Assembly (NCBI GenBank): GCA_027486405.1
Contig: JAIXPD010000020.1
Span: 1 to 64,000 of the forward strand
DNA: 64,000 nt
Direction: 5' to 3'
From: Azospirillum sp.
GTDB taxonomy: Bacteria; Pseudomonadota; Alphaproteobacteria; Azospirillales; Azospirillaceae
Under the pieces are notes generated by a model that was given only the letters and a program-made list of their open reading frames with translations, made no database searches and had not been told where the DNA came from. The translations under genes and the position numbers were made by a program. The stretch's first letter is position 1; each line of letters starts with the position of its first letter. Positions 47,773 through 55,598 of the stretch are shown here, one piece after another.

Positions 47773-48474
47773 GTGAAGAAAACCGACATCGGCGCGGCGT
47801 GGCAGGGCTTGGCCAATTGCAAGGGCTGCGGCATCCGCGACAGCGCGCTGTTCGCCGACCTGACCGAAAGCGATTTCAGCCTGATCCACCTTCCCATCGA
47901 CACCCACATGGTGGCCCCGGGGGAGGCGCTCTATCACGTCGGTGACGCGCCCGAGGCGCTCTACACCGTGCGCAGCGGGTTGGTGAAGCTGGTCCAGTAT
48001 CTGCCCAACGGCGCGCAACGCATCGTGCGGCTGCTGCGGGCCGGGGACACGGCGGGGTTGGAGGCGGCGTTGGGCGAGCCGTACCGGCACAGCGCCATCG
48101 CGGTCCACCCGGTGCTGACCTGCCGGATCCCATGCGCCGTCATTCAGCGTCTGTCCACCGAAACCCAGCATCTGCATCAGCAGCTGTTGCGCCGTTGGCA
48201 TCAGGCGGTCGAACGGGCCGACGCCTTTCTGGTGGAGTTGGGGACCGGCAGCGCGCGGGCGCGGGTGGCGCGGCTGTTCCTGATCCTGATGGACGAGCAG
48301 GACGAGTGCGAGCTGTTCAGCCGCGAGGATGTCGGGGCCATTCTGGGCATCACCACCGAAACCGCCAGCCGCATGGTGGCGGAGTTGAAGCGTCAGGGCG
48401 TGCTGACCGAATTGCGGCTCAACCGCTTCCGCTGCGACCGTGCGGCCTTGCGGGGGGTGGCCGAGGACTCTTGA
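47773..48474 (+). CDS. Crp/FNR-family regulator with FNR-type recognition helix
   Basis: 233 residues from GTG 47773 (AGGGATG upstream). Cyclic nucleotide-binding-like sensor domain (about 30-140), dimer helix, and C-terminal helix-turn-helix SREDVGAILGITTETASRMV, whose E-x-x-S-R (ETASR, 196-200) matches the FNR recognition helix that reads TTGAT-ATCAA. Cysteines: Cys16 and Cys19 align with FNR Cys20 and Cys23, Cys117 with FNR Cys122; the position of FNR Cys29 is Ala25, and there is an extra Cys121. A [4Fe-4S] cluster is possible but not canonical. Confidence 0.85.
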   Translation: MKKTDIGAAWQGLANCKGCGIRDSALFADLTESDFSLIHLPIDTHMVAPGEALYHVGDAPEALYTVRSGLVKLVQYLPNGAQRIVRLLRAGDTAGLEAALGEPYRHSAIAVHPVLTCRIPCAVIQRLSTETQHLHQQLLRRWHQAVERADAFLVELGTGSARARVARLFLILMDEQDECELFSREDVGAILGITTETASRMVAELKRQGVLTELRLNRFRCDRAALRGVAEDS

Positions 48475-48475
48475 T

Positions 48476-48647
48476 AGGACAATCGCTTGAAGGTTTATAA
48501 ACCTATACGAAGAATTTACCGTCATCCCCGCGAAGGCGGGGATCCAGGCTTTCCCGTCAGAGCCACTCTGCGAACTCTGGATCCCCGCCTTCGCGGGGAT
48601 GACCAATGTCCTAATAGAGGAATTTCAAGCCTTCATCCGATTGCCCT
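48476..48647. repeat. Dispersed intergenic repeat, family A copy 2 (complete)
   Basis: 172 bp, inverted relative to copy 1 at 1-150. Ends AGGACAATCGCTTGAA (48476-48491) and, inverted, ATTTCAAG...CGATTGCCCT. Core 26-bp inverted repeat arms at about 48531-48556 and 48577-48602. It lies in the gap between the FNR-like gene and the convergent znuB side. No coding capacity. Confidence 0.88.
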
Positions 48648-48667
48648 GTGAGTCGTTGGGGCGTGGA

Positions 48668-48696
48668 TTGACAACCGCCGGTCCGCTCACCAATAT
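48668..48696 (+). promoter_or_regulatory. Possible promoter for a plus-strand RNA antisense to the small peptide gene
   Basis: TTGACA (48668-48673), 17-bp spacer, CAATAT (48691-48696). The -35 is consensus and the -10 weak. It would start RNA near 48703, just before a perfect hairpin, and run antisense through the 21-codon frame at 48745-48810. Low confidence. Confidence 0.3.
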
Positions 48697-48702
48697 TTGG
48701 GG

Positions 48703-48810
48703 TAGGCGGACGGGGGCTCCTTTCCCCCGTCCGCCCGCCCGATCTTAGTGCAGAAGGTCAAGCAACCGCTTGACGATCTCCAGGATCAGGAGAGCGAGGA
48801 TCTTTTCCAT
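48703..48810 (+). ncRNA. Candidate antisense RNA with 5' hairpin
   Basis: Predicted only from the promoter-like sequence at 48668-48696. The first 33 nt contain a perfect 12-bp stem GGCGGACGGGGG / CCCCCGTCCGCC (48705-48716 and 48724-48735). The rest is complementary to the small peptide message. The 3' end is not defined and the end given is the start codon of the peptide gene. Confidence 0.2.
48745..48810 (-). CDS. 21-residue amphipathic peptide, type I toxin-like
   Basis: A 22-codon frame with a strong ribosome-binding site (GGGAGGTGC, GAGG 8-16 bases before ATG 48810). The peptide begins MEKILALLILEIV, continues KRLL and ends DLLH: two-thirds are Leu, Ile, Val or Ala with charged residues spaced like an amphipathic or membrane-inserted helix. 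Size and composition recall type I toxins such as Ibs or Ldr. It lies 125 bp downstream of znuB on the same strand and could be a separate unit or a tail of the znu message. No homologue is claimed. Confidence 0.45.
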   Translation of the reverse strand: MEKILALLILEIVKRLLDLLH

Positions 48811-48893
48811 CCTCAGCACCTCCCGGTAGTGCGGCGGCGATGGCGGCCAGTCCGCCATCGCGTCCGCCGCCTGATTTTGACAAAAACGCGCAA

Positions 48894-48909
48894 GAACACA
48901 ATTGTGTTC
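48894..48909. promoter_or_regulatory. Perfect 16-bp palindrome GAACACAATTGTGTTC
   Basis: It lies between the znuB stop and the small peptide gene. It may be an operator for the peptide gene (on the minus strand TTGTGT, 17 bp, AAAATC could be a weak promoter), or a short terminator stem for znuB, being followed on the minus strand by TTGCGCGTTTTTG. The two readings cannot be separated here. Confidence 0.5.
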
Positions 48910-48935
48910 CACCGAGGGGTGTCGCCTGGTGGCGG

Positions 48936-49721
48936 TCAACCCCGCATCGGCAGCAGCGACCCGGCCAGGAACAGGCTGGCCGCCGCCACCACCACGCTGG
49001 GGCCGCCCGGCAGATCCCAGGCCAGCGAGGCGAGCAGCCCGGCCACCACGGCGGCGACGCCGAAGACGGAGGCCAGGGCCGCCATCTGTTCGGGCGTGCG
49101 GGTGAAGCGGCGGGCCGAGGCCGCCGGGATGATGAGCAGCGAGGTGATGAGCAGGATGCCGACGATCTTCATGGCGATGGCGATCACCATGGCGATCAGC
49201 AGCATGAAGGCCAGACGCAGGGCGTCCACCGGCATGCCTTCCACCCGCGCCAAATCCTCGTCCACCGTCACGGCCAGCAACCGCCGCCACAGCAGGGCCA
49301 AACCGGTCAGCGCCACCGCCCCGCCGCTGTAGATCCACACCAGATCGTTGATCGTCACCGACAGGATGTCGCCGAACAGATAGGCCATCAGATCGACGCG
49401 CAGCGTCTCTAGAAAGGCCAGGGCCACCAGCCCCAGCGACAGCGAGCCGTGCGACAGGATGCCCAGCAGCGTGTCGGCGGCCAGCGTGCGCCGCCGTTGC
49501 AAGGCCACCAGGGCCAGGGCCAGGGCCACGCACACCACCATCACCCCGATCATCGGGTTGACGCCCAGCAGAAAGCCCAGCGTCACCCCCAGCAGGGCGG
49601 AGTGGGACAGGGTGTCGCCGAAATAGGCCATCCGCCGCCAGACGATGAAGGATCCCAGCGGTCCCGCCAGCAGGGCGATGCCGCAACCGGCGGCGAGCGC
49701 GCGGATCAGAAACTCATCCAT
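48936..49721 (-). CDS. znuB: Zinc ABC transporter permease ZnuB
   Basis: 261 residues, seven to eight hydrophobic helices of the ABC-3 family: [42 protein letters not shown] (described in part), [29 protein letters not shown] and [23 protein letters not shown]. The start at 49721 lies 8 nt inside the end of znuC, so it is translationally coupled. It imports Zn2+ from the periplasm. Confidence 0.94.
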   Translation of the reverse strand: MDEFLIRALAAGCGIALLAGPLGSFIVWRRMAYFGDTLSHSALLGVTLGFLLGVNPMIGVMVVCVALALALVALQRRRTLAADTLLGILSHGSLSLGLVALAFLETLRVDLMAYLFGDILSVTINDLVWIYSGGAVALTGLALLWRRLLAVTVDEDLARVEGMPVDALRLAFMLLIAMVIAIAMKIVGILLITSLLIIPAASARRFTRTPEQMAALASVFGVAAVVAGLLASLAWDLPGGPSVVVAAASLFLAGSLLPMRG

Positions 49722-50553
49722 GGCAGCAATCCCCGTCATGGCCGGACACGACGCCACGGTCGGGATCGTGGGCGTGGTCGTGGTGGTGCAGATAGACCGC
49801 CAGTTCCGCCGCGTGGCGGCCGAACAGGGCGTGGTATTCGGGATGGCGGCTGACATCCTCCGGCCGTCCATGGCAACAGACATGGCCGTTCAGGCAGATC
49901 ACCCGGTCGGTGCGGGCCATCACCGTGTGCAGATCGTGGCTGACCAGCAGCACGCCGCAGCGGTGGCGGCGGCGCACCTGTTCGATGCGGGCGAAGAGTT
50001 CGGCCTGTCCATGGACGTCCACCGCCTGGTCCGGCTCGTCCAGCACCAGCAATTGCGGATCGCCCAGCAGCGCGCGGGCCAGCAGCACCCGCTGCATCTC
50101 CCCACCCGACAGGGTTTGCACGGCGGCGTCGGCCAGACGGGTGACGCCCGCCTCCTCCAGCGCCTCGGTGATGCGCTCCGGCGTCACCGGACGCCACAGG
50201 GCGAGGAAGCGGCGGACGGTCAGCGGCAGGGTGGCGTCCACCGTCAGCCGTTGCGGCATGTAGCCGACGCGCAGGCCGGGGCGGCGCTGCACCCGCCCGT
50301 CGGACGGGCGGATCAGACCCAGCACGGCGCGCGCCAGCGTCGTTTTCCCCGCTCCGTTCGGGCCGATCAGCGTCACCACCTCGCCCGGATGGACCGCCAT
50401 GGTCACGCCGGACAGAACGACCCGCCCGCCCAGCCGCACCGACAGGTTTTCCGTCCACACCAGCGGGTCGCCCGGCGGCGCGCTGCCGGTGGGGGTGGGG
50501 GTGGCCGGGGCGGGTGTGGCATGCGTGTGACGGTGGGGGTGGGTGGTTGACAT
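49714..50553 (-). CDS. znuC: Zinc ABC transporter ATPase ZnuC
   Basis: 279 residues. Walker [10 protein letters not shown], signature [16 protein letters not shown], Walker [13 protein letters not shown], switch LVSHDLH. His-rich at both ends (HPHRHTH at the start, HHHDHAHD and GHDGDCCHG at the end), probably for zinc handling. ATG 50553 has no ribosome-binding site and lies within the Zur-box region, 5 nt after a -10-like TATAAC, so the message may be leaderless; a later start is the alternative. Confidence 0.92.
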   Translation of the reverse strand: MSTTHPHRHTHATPAPATPTPTGSAPPGDPLVWTENLSVRLGGRVVLSGVTMAVHPGEVVTLIGPNGAGKTTLARAVLGLIRPSDGRVQRRPGLRVGYMPQRLTVDATLPLTVRRFLALWRPVTPERITEALEEAGVTRLADAAVQTLSGGEMQRVLLARALLGDPQLLVLDEPDQAVDVHGQAELFARIEQVRRRHRCGVLLVSHDLHTVMARTDRVICLNGHVCCHGRPEDVSRHPEYHALFGRHAAELAVYLHHHDHAHDPDRGVVSGHDGDCCHG

Positions 50554-50572
50554 GTTATGTTATAACGTGACA
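50547..50572. promoter_or_regulatory. Zur box and znuA promoter in the znuC/znuA divergent region
   Basis: TGTTATGTTATAACGTGACA (50553-50572) has the perfect centre GTTATAAC and imperfect arms, the layout of alphaproteobacterial Zur boxes. On the plus strand a -35 TTGACA (50547-50552) abuts it. On the minus strand TATAAC in the box lies just before the znuC ATG. One box can therefore repress both directions when zinc is sufficient. The zur gene is not in the window. Confidence 0.8.
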
Positions 50573-50642
50573 CATGGGGGCGGGTTTCCTCCTATGCGCT
50601 CAAAGCGCGGCCCTGTCCAGAATGTCAAAAAGGATTGCTCCC

Positions 50643-51632
50643 ATGCGCCGTATCGCGTGCTTTTCGGCGGTTGCCGCCCTGATGCTGGCGGCGGGGTCGG
50701 CTCTGGCCGACGCGCCCAAGGTCGTCGTGTCGATCAAGCCGATCCACTCCCTGGTGGCGTCGGTCATGCAGGGCGTGGGCGAACCGGCCTTGCTGGTGCG
50801 CGGCGGAGCTTCCCCCCACACCTACACGCTGAAACCGTCGGACGCGAAAAGCCTGTCGGCGGCCGATCTGGTGGTGTGGGTCGGGCCGGAGATGGAAGGT
50901 TTTCTGGAAAAGCCGCTGTCGTCGAACGCCCGCAAGGCCACCGTGCTGACCCTGATGGAGGCCAAGGGCATGCGTCTGCTCGACGCCCGCGAAGGCGGGG
51001 CGTGGGAGGCGCACGACCATGGGCATGAGCACGGCCACGACCACGGCCATGACCACAAGCACGAGGCCAAGGGCAAGGACGCCAAACCGGCCAAGCACGA
51101 CGACCACGATCATGACGAGGTCAACACCCACATCTGGCTCGACCCGACCAACGCCCGCCGCATCGTCACCCTGACCGCCGACGCGCTGGCGACCAAGGAT
51201 CCGGCCAACGCCGAAGCCTACCGCACCAACGCCGACAAGACGCTGACCGCCATCGACGCGCTGGACGCGGAGTTGAAAGCGGCGCTGGCCCCGGTGGCGG
51301 GCAAGCCCTTCGTCGTCTTCCACGACGCCTATCAGTATTTTGAGGACCGCTACAATCTGTCGGCGGTCGGCTCCATCACCGTCAACCCGGACCGCCGCCC
51401 GTCGGCCAAGCGCCTGTCGGCCATCCGCGCCAAGATCAGCGGCCTGGACGCGGCCTGCGTCTTTGCCGAACCGCAGTTCGAACCGGCCCTGATCCGCACC
51501 GTGGCCGAAGGGACCAAGGCCAAGACCGGCGTGCTCGACCCCGAAGGGGCGGAACTGGCCGAAGGCCCGGCGCTCTACGCCACGCTGCTGCGCAATCTGG
51601 CGGCGTCGCTGCGTGGCTGCCTGGGGGCGTGA
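50643..51632 (+). CDS. znuA: Zinc ABC transporter substrate-binding protein ZnuA
   Basis: 329 residues from ATG 50643 (AAGGA 9 bases upstream). Signal peptide 1-23 (ending SALA). Cluster A-I fold: KVVVSIKPIHSLVASVMQGVG, GASPHTYTLKPSDAK with a zinc-binding His, a His/Asp-rich loop (about 123-160, HDHGHEHGHDHGHDHKHE) typical of ZnuA, THIWLDPTNAR, and VFHDAYQYFEDRYNL. It captures periplasmic zinc for ZnuBC; divergent from znuC across the Zur box. Confidence 0.95.
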   Translation: MRRIACFSAVAALMLAAGSALADAPKVVVSIKPIHSLVASVMQGVGEPALLVRGGASPHTYTLKPSDAKSLSAADLVVWVGPEMEGFLEKPLSSNARKATVLTLMEAKGMRLLDAREGGAWEAHDHGHEHGHDHGHDHKHEAKGKDAKPAKHDDHDHDEVNTHIWLDPTNARRIVTLTADALATKDPANAEAYRTNADKTLTAIDALDAELKAALAPVAGKPFVVFHDAYQYFEDRYNLSAVGSITVNPDRRPSAKRLSAIRAKISGLDAACVFAEPQFEPALIRTVAEGTKAKTGVLDPEGAELAEGPALYATLLRNLAASLRGCLGA

Positions 51633-51688
51633 GGATCGGGTGCTGTGACGCCGGGCGTGCCCCCTTCTGATCGGCCGGTCGGGTTGGC

Positions 51689-51939
51689 AAGGCAATCGCT
51701 TGAACGAGCGATCATTGTCATGCAAGCAAAATGGACACGGATTTCACGGACAAAAGGATAGATTGCACGGATTTTCTTCCCCATATCGCTTTGCCCATCC
51801 CGTTACGACGCTTGTTGCAAGCTCGCAAACAGGATGGCTCTGAGACGCGTTTCGCGAAATCCGTGAGAAAAATCCGTGAAATCCGTGGCAACTCTTGTTC
51901 TGGCTGGATGCGCGATGCTTCAAGCGATTGCTCTGCCCT
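51689..51939. repeat. Dispersed intergenic repeat, family B copy 1
   Basis: 251 bp filling most of the 412-bp gap between znuA and dapB. Left end AAGGCAATCGCTTGAA, right end TTCAAGCGATTGCTCTGCCCT (read as two parts). The first 90 bp match the reverse complement of the end of the element at 54588-54810. Inner inverted repeat GACACGGATTTCACGGA (about 51732) and TCCGTGAAATCCGTGGC (about 51876). No open frame of interest. Confidence 0.85.
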
Positions 51940-52044
51940 GGGTTGGCCCGTCGGATCGGTCAAAGGGGGGTTAAGCCTGGCCCGTCCCTGTGCTAAAGCC
52001 TTGAGTCCGGAATGTCCGGCTGTTTGGTCAGGGAGTGTGGCGTC

Positions 52045-52842
52045 ATGAAGATCGGTGTCATCGGCTGCGCGGGGCGCATGGGCCAGATGCTGGTTCGGGA
52101 AATCACGGCGACGGCGGGCTGCACGCTGATCGGCGGCACCGACAAGGTCGGCGGTTCCGCCATCGGCAAGGATCTGGGCCTGCTGGCCGGGATCGAGGCG
52201 CAGGGCGTGACCGCCATCGACGATCCGGTGGTGCTGTTCGCCCAGGCCGACGCGGTGATCGACTTCTCCACCCCGGAATCGACGGAGCGCCACGCCGCGC
52301 TGGCCGCCCAGGCGGAAACCGCGCTGGTGATCGGGACCACCGGCCTGAACCCGGCGCAGCAGGCGGCGATTGTCCAGGCGGCGACCCACACCGCCATCAT
52401 CCAGTCGCCCAACATGTCCCTGGGCGTCAATCTGCTGTTGGCGCTGGTCGAGCAGGTGGCCAGCAAGCTGGACGACGGCTATGACATCGACATTCTGGAA
52501 ATGCACCACCGCAACAAGGTGGACGCGCCCTCGGGCACCGCGTTGGGCCTGGGCCGCGCGGCGGCGGCGGGGCGTGGGGTGGCGCTGGAAGACGTGTGGC
52601 AGAAGACCCGCGACGGCATCACCGGCGTGCGCCCGCGCGGCGAGATCGGCTTCGCCACCCTGCGCGGCGGCGATGTGATCGGCGACCATGTGGTGATCTT
52701 CGCCGGGGACGGCGAACGGATCGAACTGACGCACAAGGGATCGGGCCGCCAGATCTACGCCAAGGGCGCGGTGCGCGCCGCCCTGTGGGCGCGCGACAAG
52801 ACCCCCGGCCTCTACAGCATGAAAGACGTTCTGGGCATGTGA
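52045..52842 (+). CDS. dapB: 4-hydroxy-tetrahydrodipicolinate reductase
   Basis: 265 residues, normal length. It reduces 4-hydroxy-tetrahydrodipicolinate to tetrahydrodipicolinate in lysine and diaminopimelate synthesis. NAD(P)-binding KIGVIGCAGRMGQ at the N-terminus, IGTTG (about 97-101), and the catalytic EMHHRNKVDAPSGTAL with His and Lys; C-terminal GEIGFATLRGGDVIGDHVV. The start at 52045 has GGGAG upstream. Confidence 0.96.
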   Translation: MKIGVIGCAGRMGQMLVREITATAGCTLIGGTDKVGGSAIGKDLGLLAGIEAQGVTAIDDPVVLFAQADAVIDFSTPESTERHAALAAQAETALVIGTTGLNPAQQAAIVQAATHTAIIQSPNMSLGVNLLLALVEQVASKLDDGYDIDILEMHHRNKVDAPSGTALGLGRAAAAGRGVALEDVWQKTRDGITGVRPRGEIGFATLRGGDVIGDHVVIFAGDGERIELTHKGSGRQIYAKGAVRAALWARDKTPGLYSMKDVLGM

Positions 52843-52886
52843 GGTTTGGCCGTGCGGTAGGCGGCAGGCCGGGCCACGGTGCCCGG

Positions 52887-54470
52887 TCAGGCCACCTGCG
52901 GCAGCCCGTCGCGCGCCAGCACGGTCAGGAAGGCGTCCACCACGCGCGGGTCGAAATGGCGGCCCGACTCGGCGCGCAGCAGGTCCAACACCTCCTCCAC
53001 CTCCCACGCCTTTTTGTAGGGGCGGCGGTGCAGCAGCGCGTCGAACACATCGGCCACGGCGACGATCCGCCCGGCCAGCGGGATGGCGTCGCCGCTCAGG
53101 CCATGGGGGTAGCCGCTGCCGTCGAACTTCTCGTGATGGCTTTCGGCGATCTCCGCCCCCATCGTCAGGCAATTGCGCTCCCCGGCTCCCCCGGCCCCCG
53201 CCCCCCCGGCGTCGCGCAGGATGCTGCCGCCGATGGCCGCGTGTTCGCGCATCTGGCTCATCTCGTCCGCGTCGAGCCGCCCCGGTTTGCGCAGGATGGC
53301 GTCGGGGATGGCGACCTTGCCGACGTCGTGCAGGACGCTGGCGAGGCCGATCATGCCGCAAAATTCGTCGTCCAGCTCGGCGGTGAACAGGTTGCGGGCG
53401 CGCAACTCGTGGGCGATGGCGGTGGCCCAGCGGCCCAGCCGCTTCACATGGTCGCCGGTGACTTCATCCTTGTATTCGGCCAGCTTGCCCAGCGCGTGGA
53501 CGGTGGCCACCTGCGCCTCTTGCAGCCGTTCCAGCAGATGCAGCGTGTCCAGGCCGCTTCCGGCCTTGCCGGCGTACAGCTCGATCAACCGTTGCTCCAC
53601 CTCCGGCAGCGGGGTGTCGGTCAGAACGCACAGGGCGTGCGGGGCCTGTCGGCGGTTGCGCAGGGGAACCACGGCGTGACCGTCGGTCCAGCGCGGAAGG
53701 CCGTCGCGCAGGGTGGCGCGCACATCCGCCTGCGCCGCGTCCGGCAGGGCGGGCGCTGGCCCGTTGGCGGCGGTGCTGGCGGTTGACAGCCGATGCGGCG
53801 CGCCGGGAGCTGGGGCGTCGGCGCAGAGCAGGACCGCGCCGGGTTGCGGCAGCAGCGCGGCGAGCCTTGCGGTGACAGCCTCGTAAAAACGGGCCTGGGT
53901 GGGCTGGGCGAACAGATGGTCGGCGGCCTCCAGCACCGCTTCCATCCCCTGCCGCCCGCGCTCGATCACTGAAATGTGCTGGTAGGAGCGCAGGGCGGCG
54001 ACGGTGGCGGTGTAGAGCTTTTGCGCGGTCAGCTCACTCTTGGCCTTGTAATCGTTGATGTCGTAGGCGGCGATGACCTGCCGTTCCGGCGCTTGGCCCG
54101 GCTGGCCGGTGCGCAGGATGATGCGGACCTGACGGTTGCCCAGGCTGTCGCGGATGTGGCGGACCAGGGTCAAGCCGGCGTCGTCGGTTTCCATCACCAC
54201 ATCCAGCAGGATCACGGCGATGTCGCGCTGGGCGGCCAGAACCGCGCGGGCGTCCTTGGCGGAATAGGCGGACAAAAACCGCAGCTCGCGGTTTTCAAAG
54301 CTGGCGTCGCCCAGCACCACGCGGGTGATGGCGTGAACCTCGTGGTCGTCATCGACGATCAGGATCAGCCAGGGCGGGTTGCGGTGTCTGTCCGGGGCGT
54401 CGCTGTCGGAAGACTCGTCGGCGAACAGCAGATCGTCGTTGGCGTCTTCCGCCGCTGCCGGGCCGATCAT
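52887..54470 (-). CDS. Response regulator with REC, DUF3369 and HD-GYP domains
   Basis: 527 residues from 54470 (AAGGA 10 bases upstream). Receiver domain (about 33-155): ILIVDDDHEV, phospho-acceptor Asp in VILLDVVMETDDAG, then LRTGQPGQAPE. A middle domain of DUF3369 type (about 160-320) is followed by HD-GYP (about 335-520) with HDVGKVAIPD, HHEKFDGSGYPHGLSG and GRIVAVADVFDAL, so the metal ligands and GYP signature for cyclic-di-GMP hydrolysis are intact. A Gly/Ala-rich insert (GGAGAGGAGE) lies inside the HD-GYP domain. No histidine kinase gene is adjacent. Confidence 0.92.
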   Translation of the reverse strand: MIGPAAAEDANDDLLFADESSDSDAPDRHRNPPWLILIVDDDHEVHAITRVVLGDASFENRELRFLSAYSAKDARAVLAAQRDIAVILLDVVMETDDAGLTLVRHIRDSLGNRQVRIILRTGQPGQAPERQVIAAYDINDYKAKSELTAQKLYTATVAALRSYQHISVIERGRQGMEAVLEAADHLFAQPTQARFYEAVTARLAALLPQPGAVLLCADAPAPGAPHRLSTASTAANGPAPALPDAAQADVRATLRDGLPRWTDGHAVVPLRNRRQAPHALCVLTDTPLPEVEQRLIELYAGKAGSGLDTLHLLERLQEAQVATVHALGKLAEYKDEVTGDHVKRLGRWATAIAHELRARNLFTAELDDEFCGMIGLASVLHDVGKVAIPDAILRKPGRLDADEMSQMREHAAIGGSILRDAGGAGAGGAGERNCLTMGAEIAESHHEKFDGSGYPHGLSGDAIPLAGRIVAVADVFDALLHRRPYKKAWEVEEVLDLLRAESGRHFDPRVVDAFLTVLARDGLPQVA

Positions 54471-54587
54471 CGATTCCGTATCCTTTGCGTTCCCAGATCC
54501 CACACCACGACCGCGCCGTTACGCTCCGGGCGTGACAATTTTCGGATTAGCAACGCAGGGCTGTCAACGGCGGACTGCCGCTCCGGC

Positions 54588-54810
54588 AGGGCAATCGCTT
54601 GAGGCACGGTGCGTCCTATCAAAACAAGAATCGACACGGATTTCACGGAACGCGCCTCAGGGCTGTCCTGCTTGTGATCTCACGACAAACCTCACGGCGG
54701 GGTGCAGGAGGCCATTGGAGCCAAAAATCCGCGTAATCCTCAATTTTGTCCGTGAAATCCGTGTCCATTCTGCTTGCGTGACGATGATCGCTCGTTCAAG
54801 CGATTGCCCT
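54588..54810. repeat. Dispersed intergenic repeat, family B copy 2
   Basis: 223 bp with perfect terminal inverted repeats AGGGCAATCGCTTGA / TCAAGCGATTGCCCT. The right half is the reverse complement of the left part of copy 1 (51689): ATGGACACGGATTTCACGGA and its surroundings are shared. It fills the gap between the response regulator and the LysE-type gene. No coding capacity. Confidence 0.88.
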
Positions 54811-54828
54811 GGCCGCCCCGGCGCTGCG

Positions 54829-55458
54829 TCACGCCGCCGCCTTCTTCCAGGCGGCGGTCAGCAGCCCGGCCCCGATCAGCAGCGACCCGCCGGTGCGGTT
54901 GACCGCGCGCTGCACCGACGGCGTGCGCACCGCCTTGCGCGCCGCCGACGCCAACAGGGCGTACAGGGTGGCGTTCAGCGTCGCCAGCACCAGAAAGGTG
55001 ATTTCCATGACCACCATCTGGGCGGCCAACGGCTGGGCGGTGTCCAGGAACTGCGGCAGGAAGGCGACGAAGAAGACGATGCTTTTCGGGTTCAGCGCGG
55101 TGACGGCGTAGGTGTGCAGCAGCATCCGCAACGGGGCGACGTCCGGCTGGTCGGCGGAGTCGCTGCCCACGGTGGTCGGCGCCCGCCACAGCTTGACACC
55201 AAGATAAACCAGATAGGCGGCCCCCAGCCATTTCAGCCCGGTGAACAGCGCGGCGGAGGTGGAGAGCAGAACCCCCAGCCCCAACATGGAGGCGGTCATG
55301 GCGGTGAAATCGCCCAGCGCCACCCCGGCCACCGTCGCCATCGCCGACCGGCGGCCATGACCCAGCGCGTAGGACACGACGATCAGCACCGTCGGCCCCG
55401 GAATCAGCAGCATGATGGTGGAGGCGGCGGCGAAGGCCAGCCAGAGTTCCAGGGACAT
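54829..55458 (-). CDS. LysE/RhtB-family amino acid exporter
   Basis: 209 residues, six hydrophobic helices. N-terminal MLLIPGPTVLIVVSYALGHGRR (given in part) contains the family GPxxL motif; LKWLGAAYLVYLGVKLWR and ALNPKSIVFFVAFLPQFLD follow. It exports amino acids or homoserine-type metabolites. The start at 55458 has TGAGGA 7 bases upstream. Its 3' end lies 19 bp from a family B repeat. Confidence 0.92.
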   Translation of the reverse strand: MSLELWLAFAAASTIMLLIPGPTVLIVVSYALGHGRRSAMATVAGVALGDFTAMTASMLGLGVLLSTSAALFTGLKWLGAAYLVYLGVKLWRAPTTVGSDSADQPDVAPLRMLLHTYAVTALNPKSIVFFVAFLPQFLDTAQPLAAQMVVMEITFLVLATLNATLYALLASAARKAVRTPSVQRAVNRTGGSLLIGAGLLTAAWKKAAA

Positions 55459-55598
55459 CGGACGGATCCTCAATCGGCGGCCGGGCCACGGATCGGGCCA
55501 TGGATCACGCCAGGGGTGGGCACGGGAACCCGTCCATCAATCCACAGCCCGGCGCGGCGCGCAACCGCAGCGTTGCGCGCCGCGCCGTGCCGTATGGA

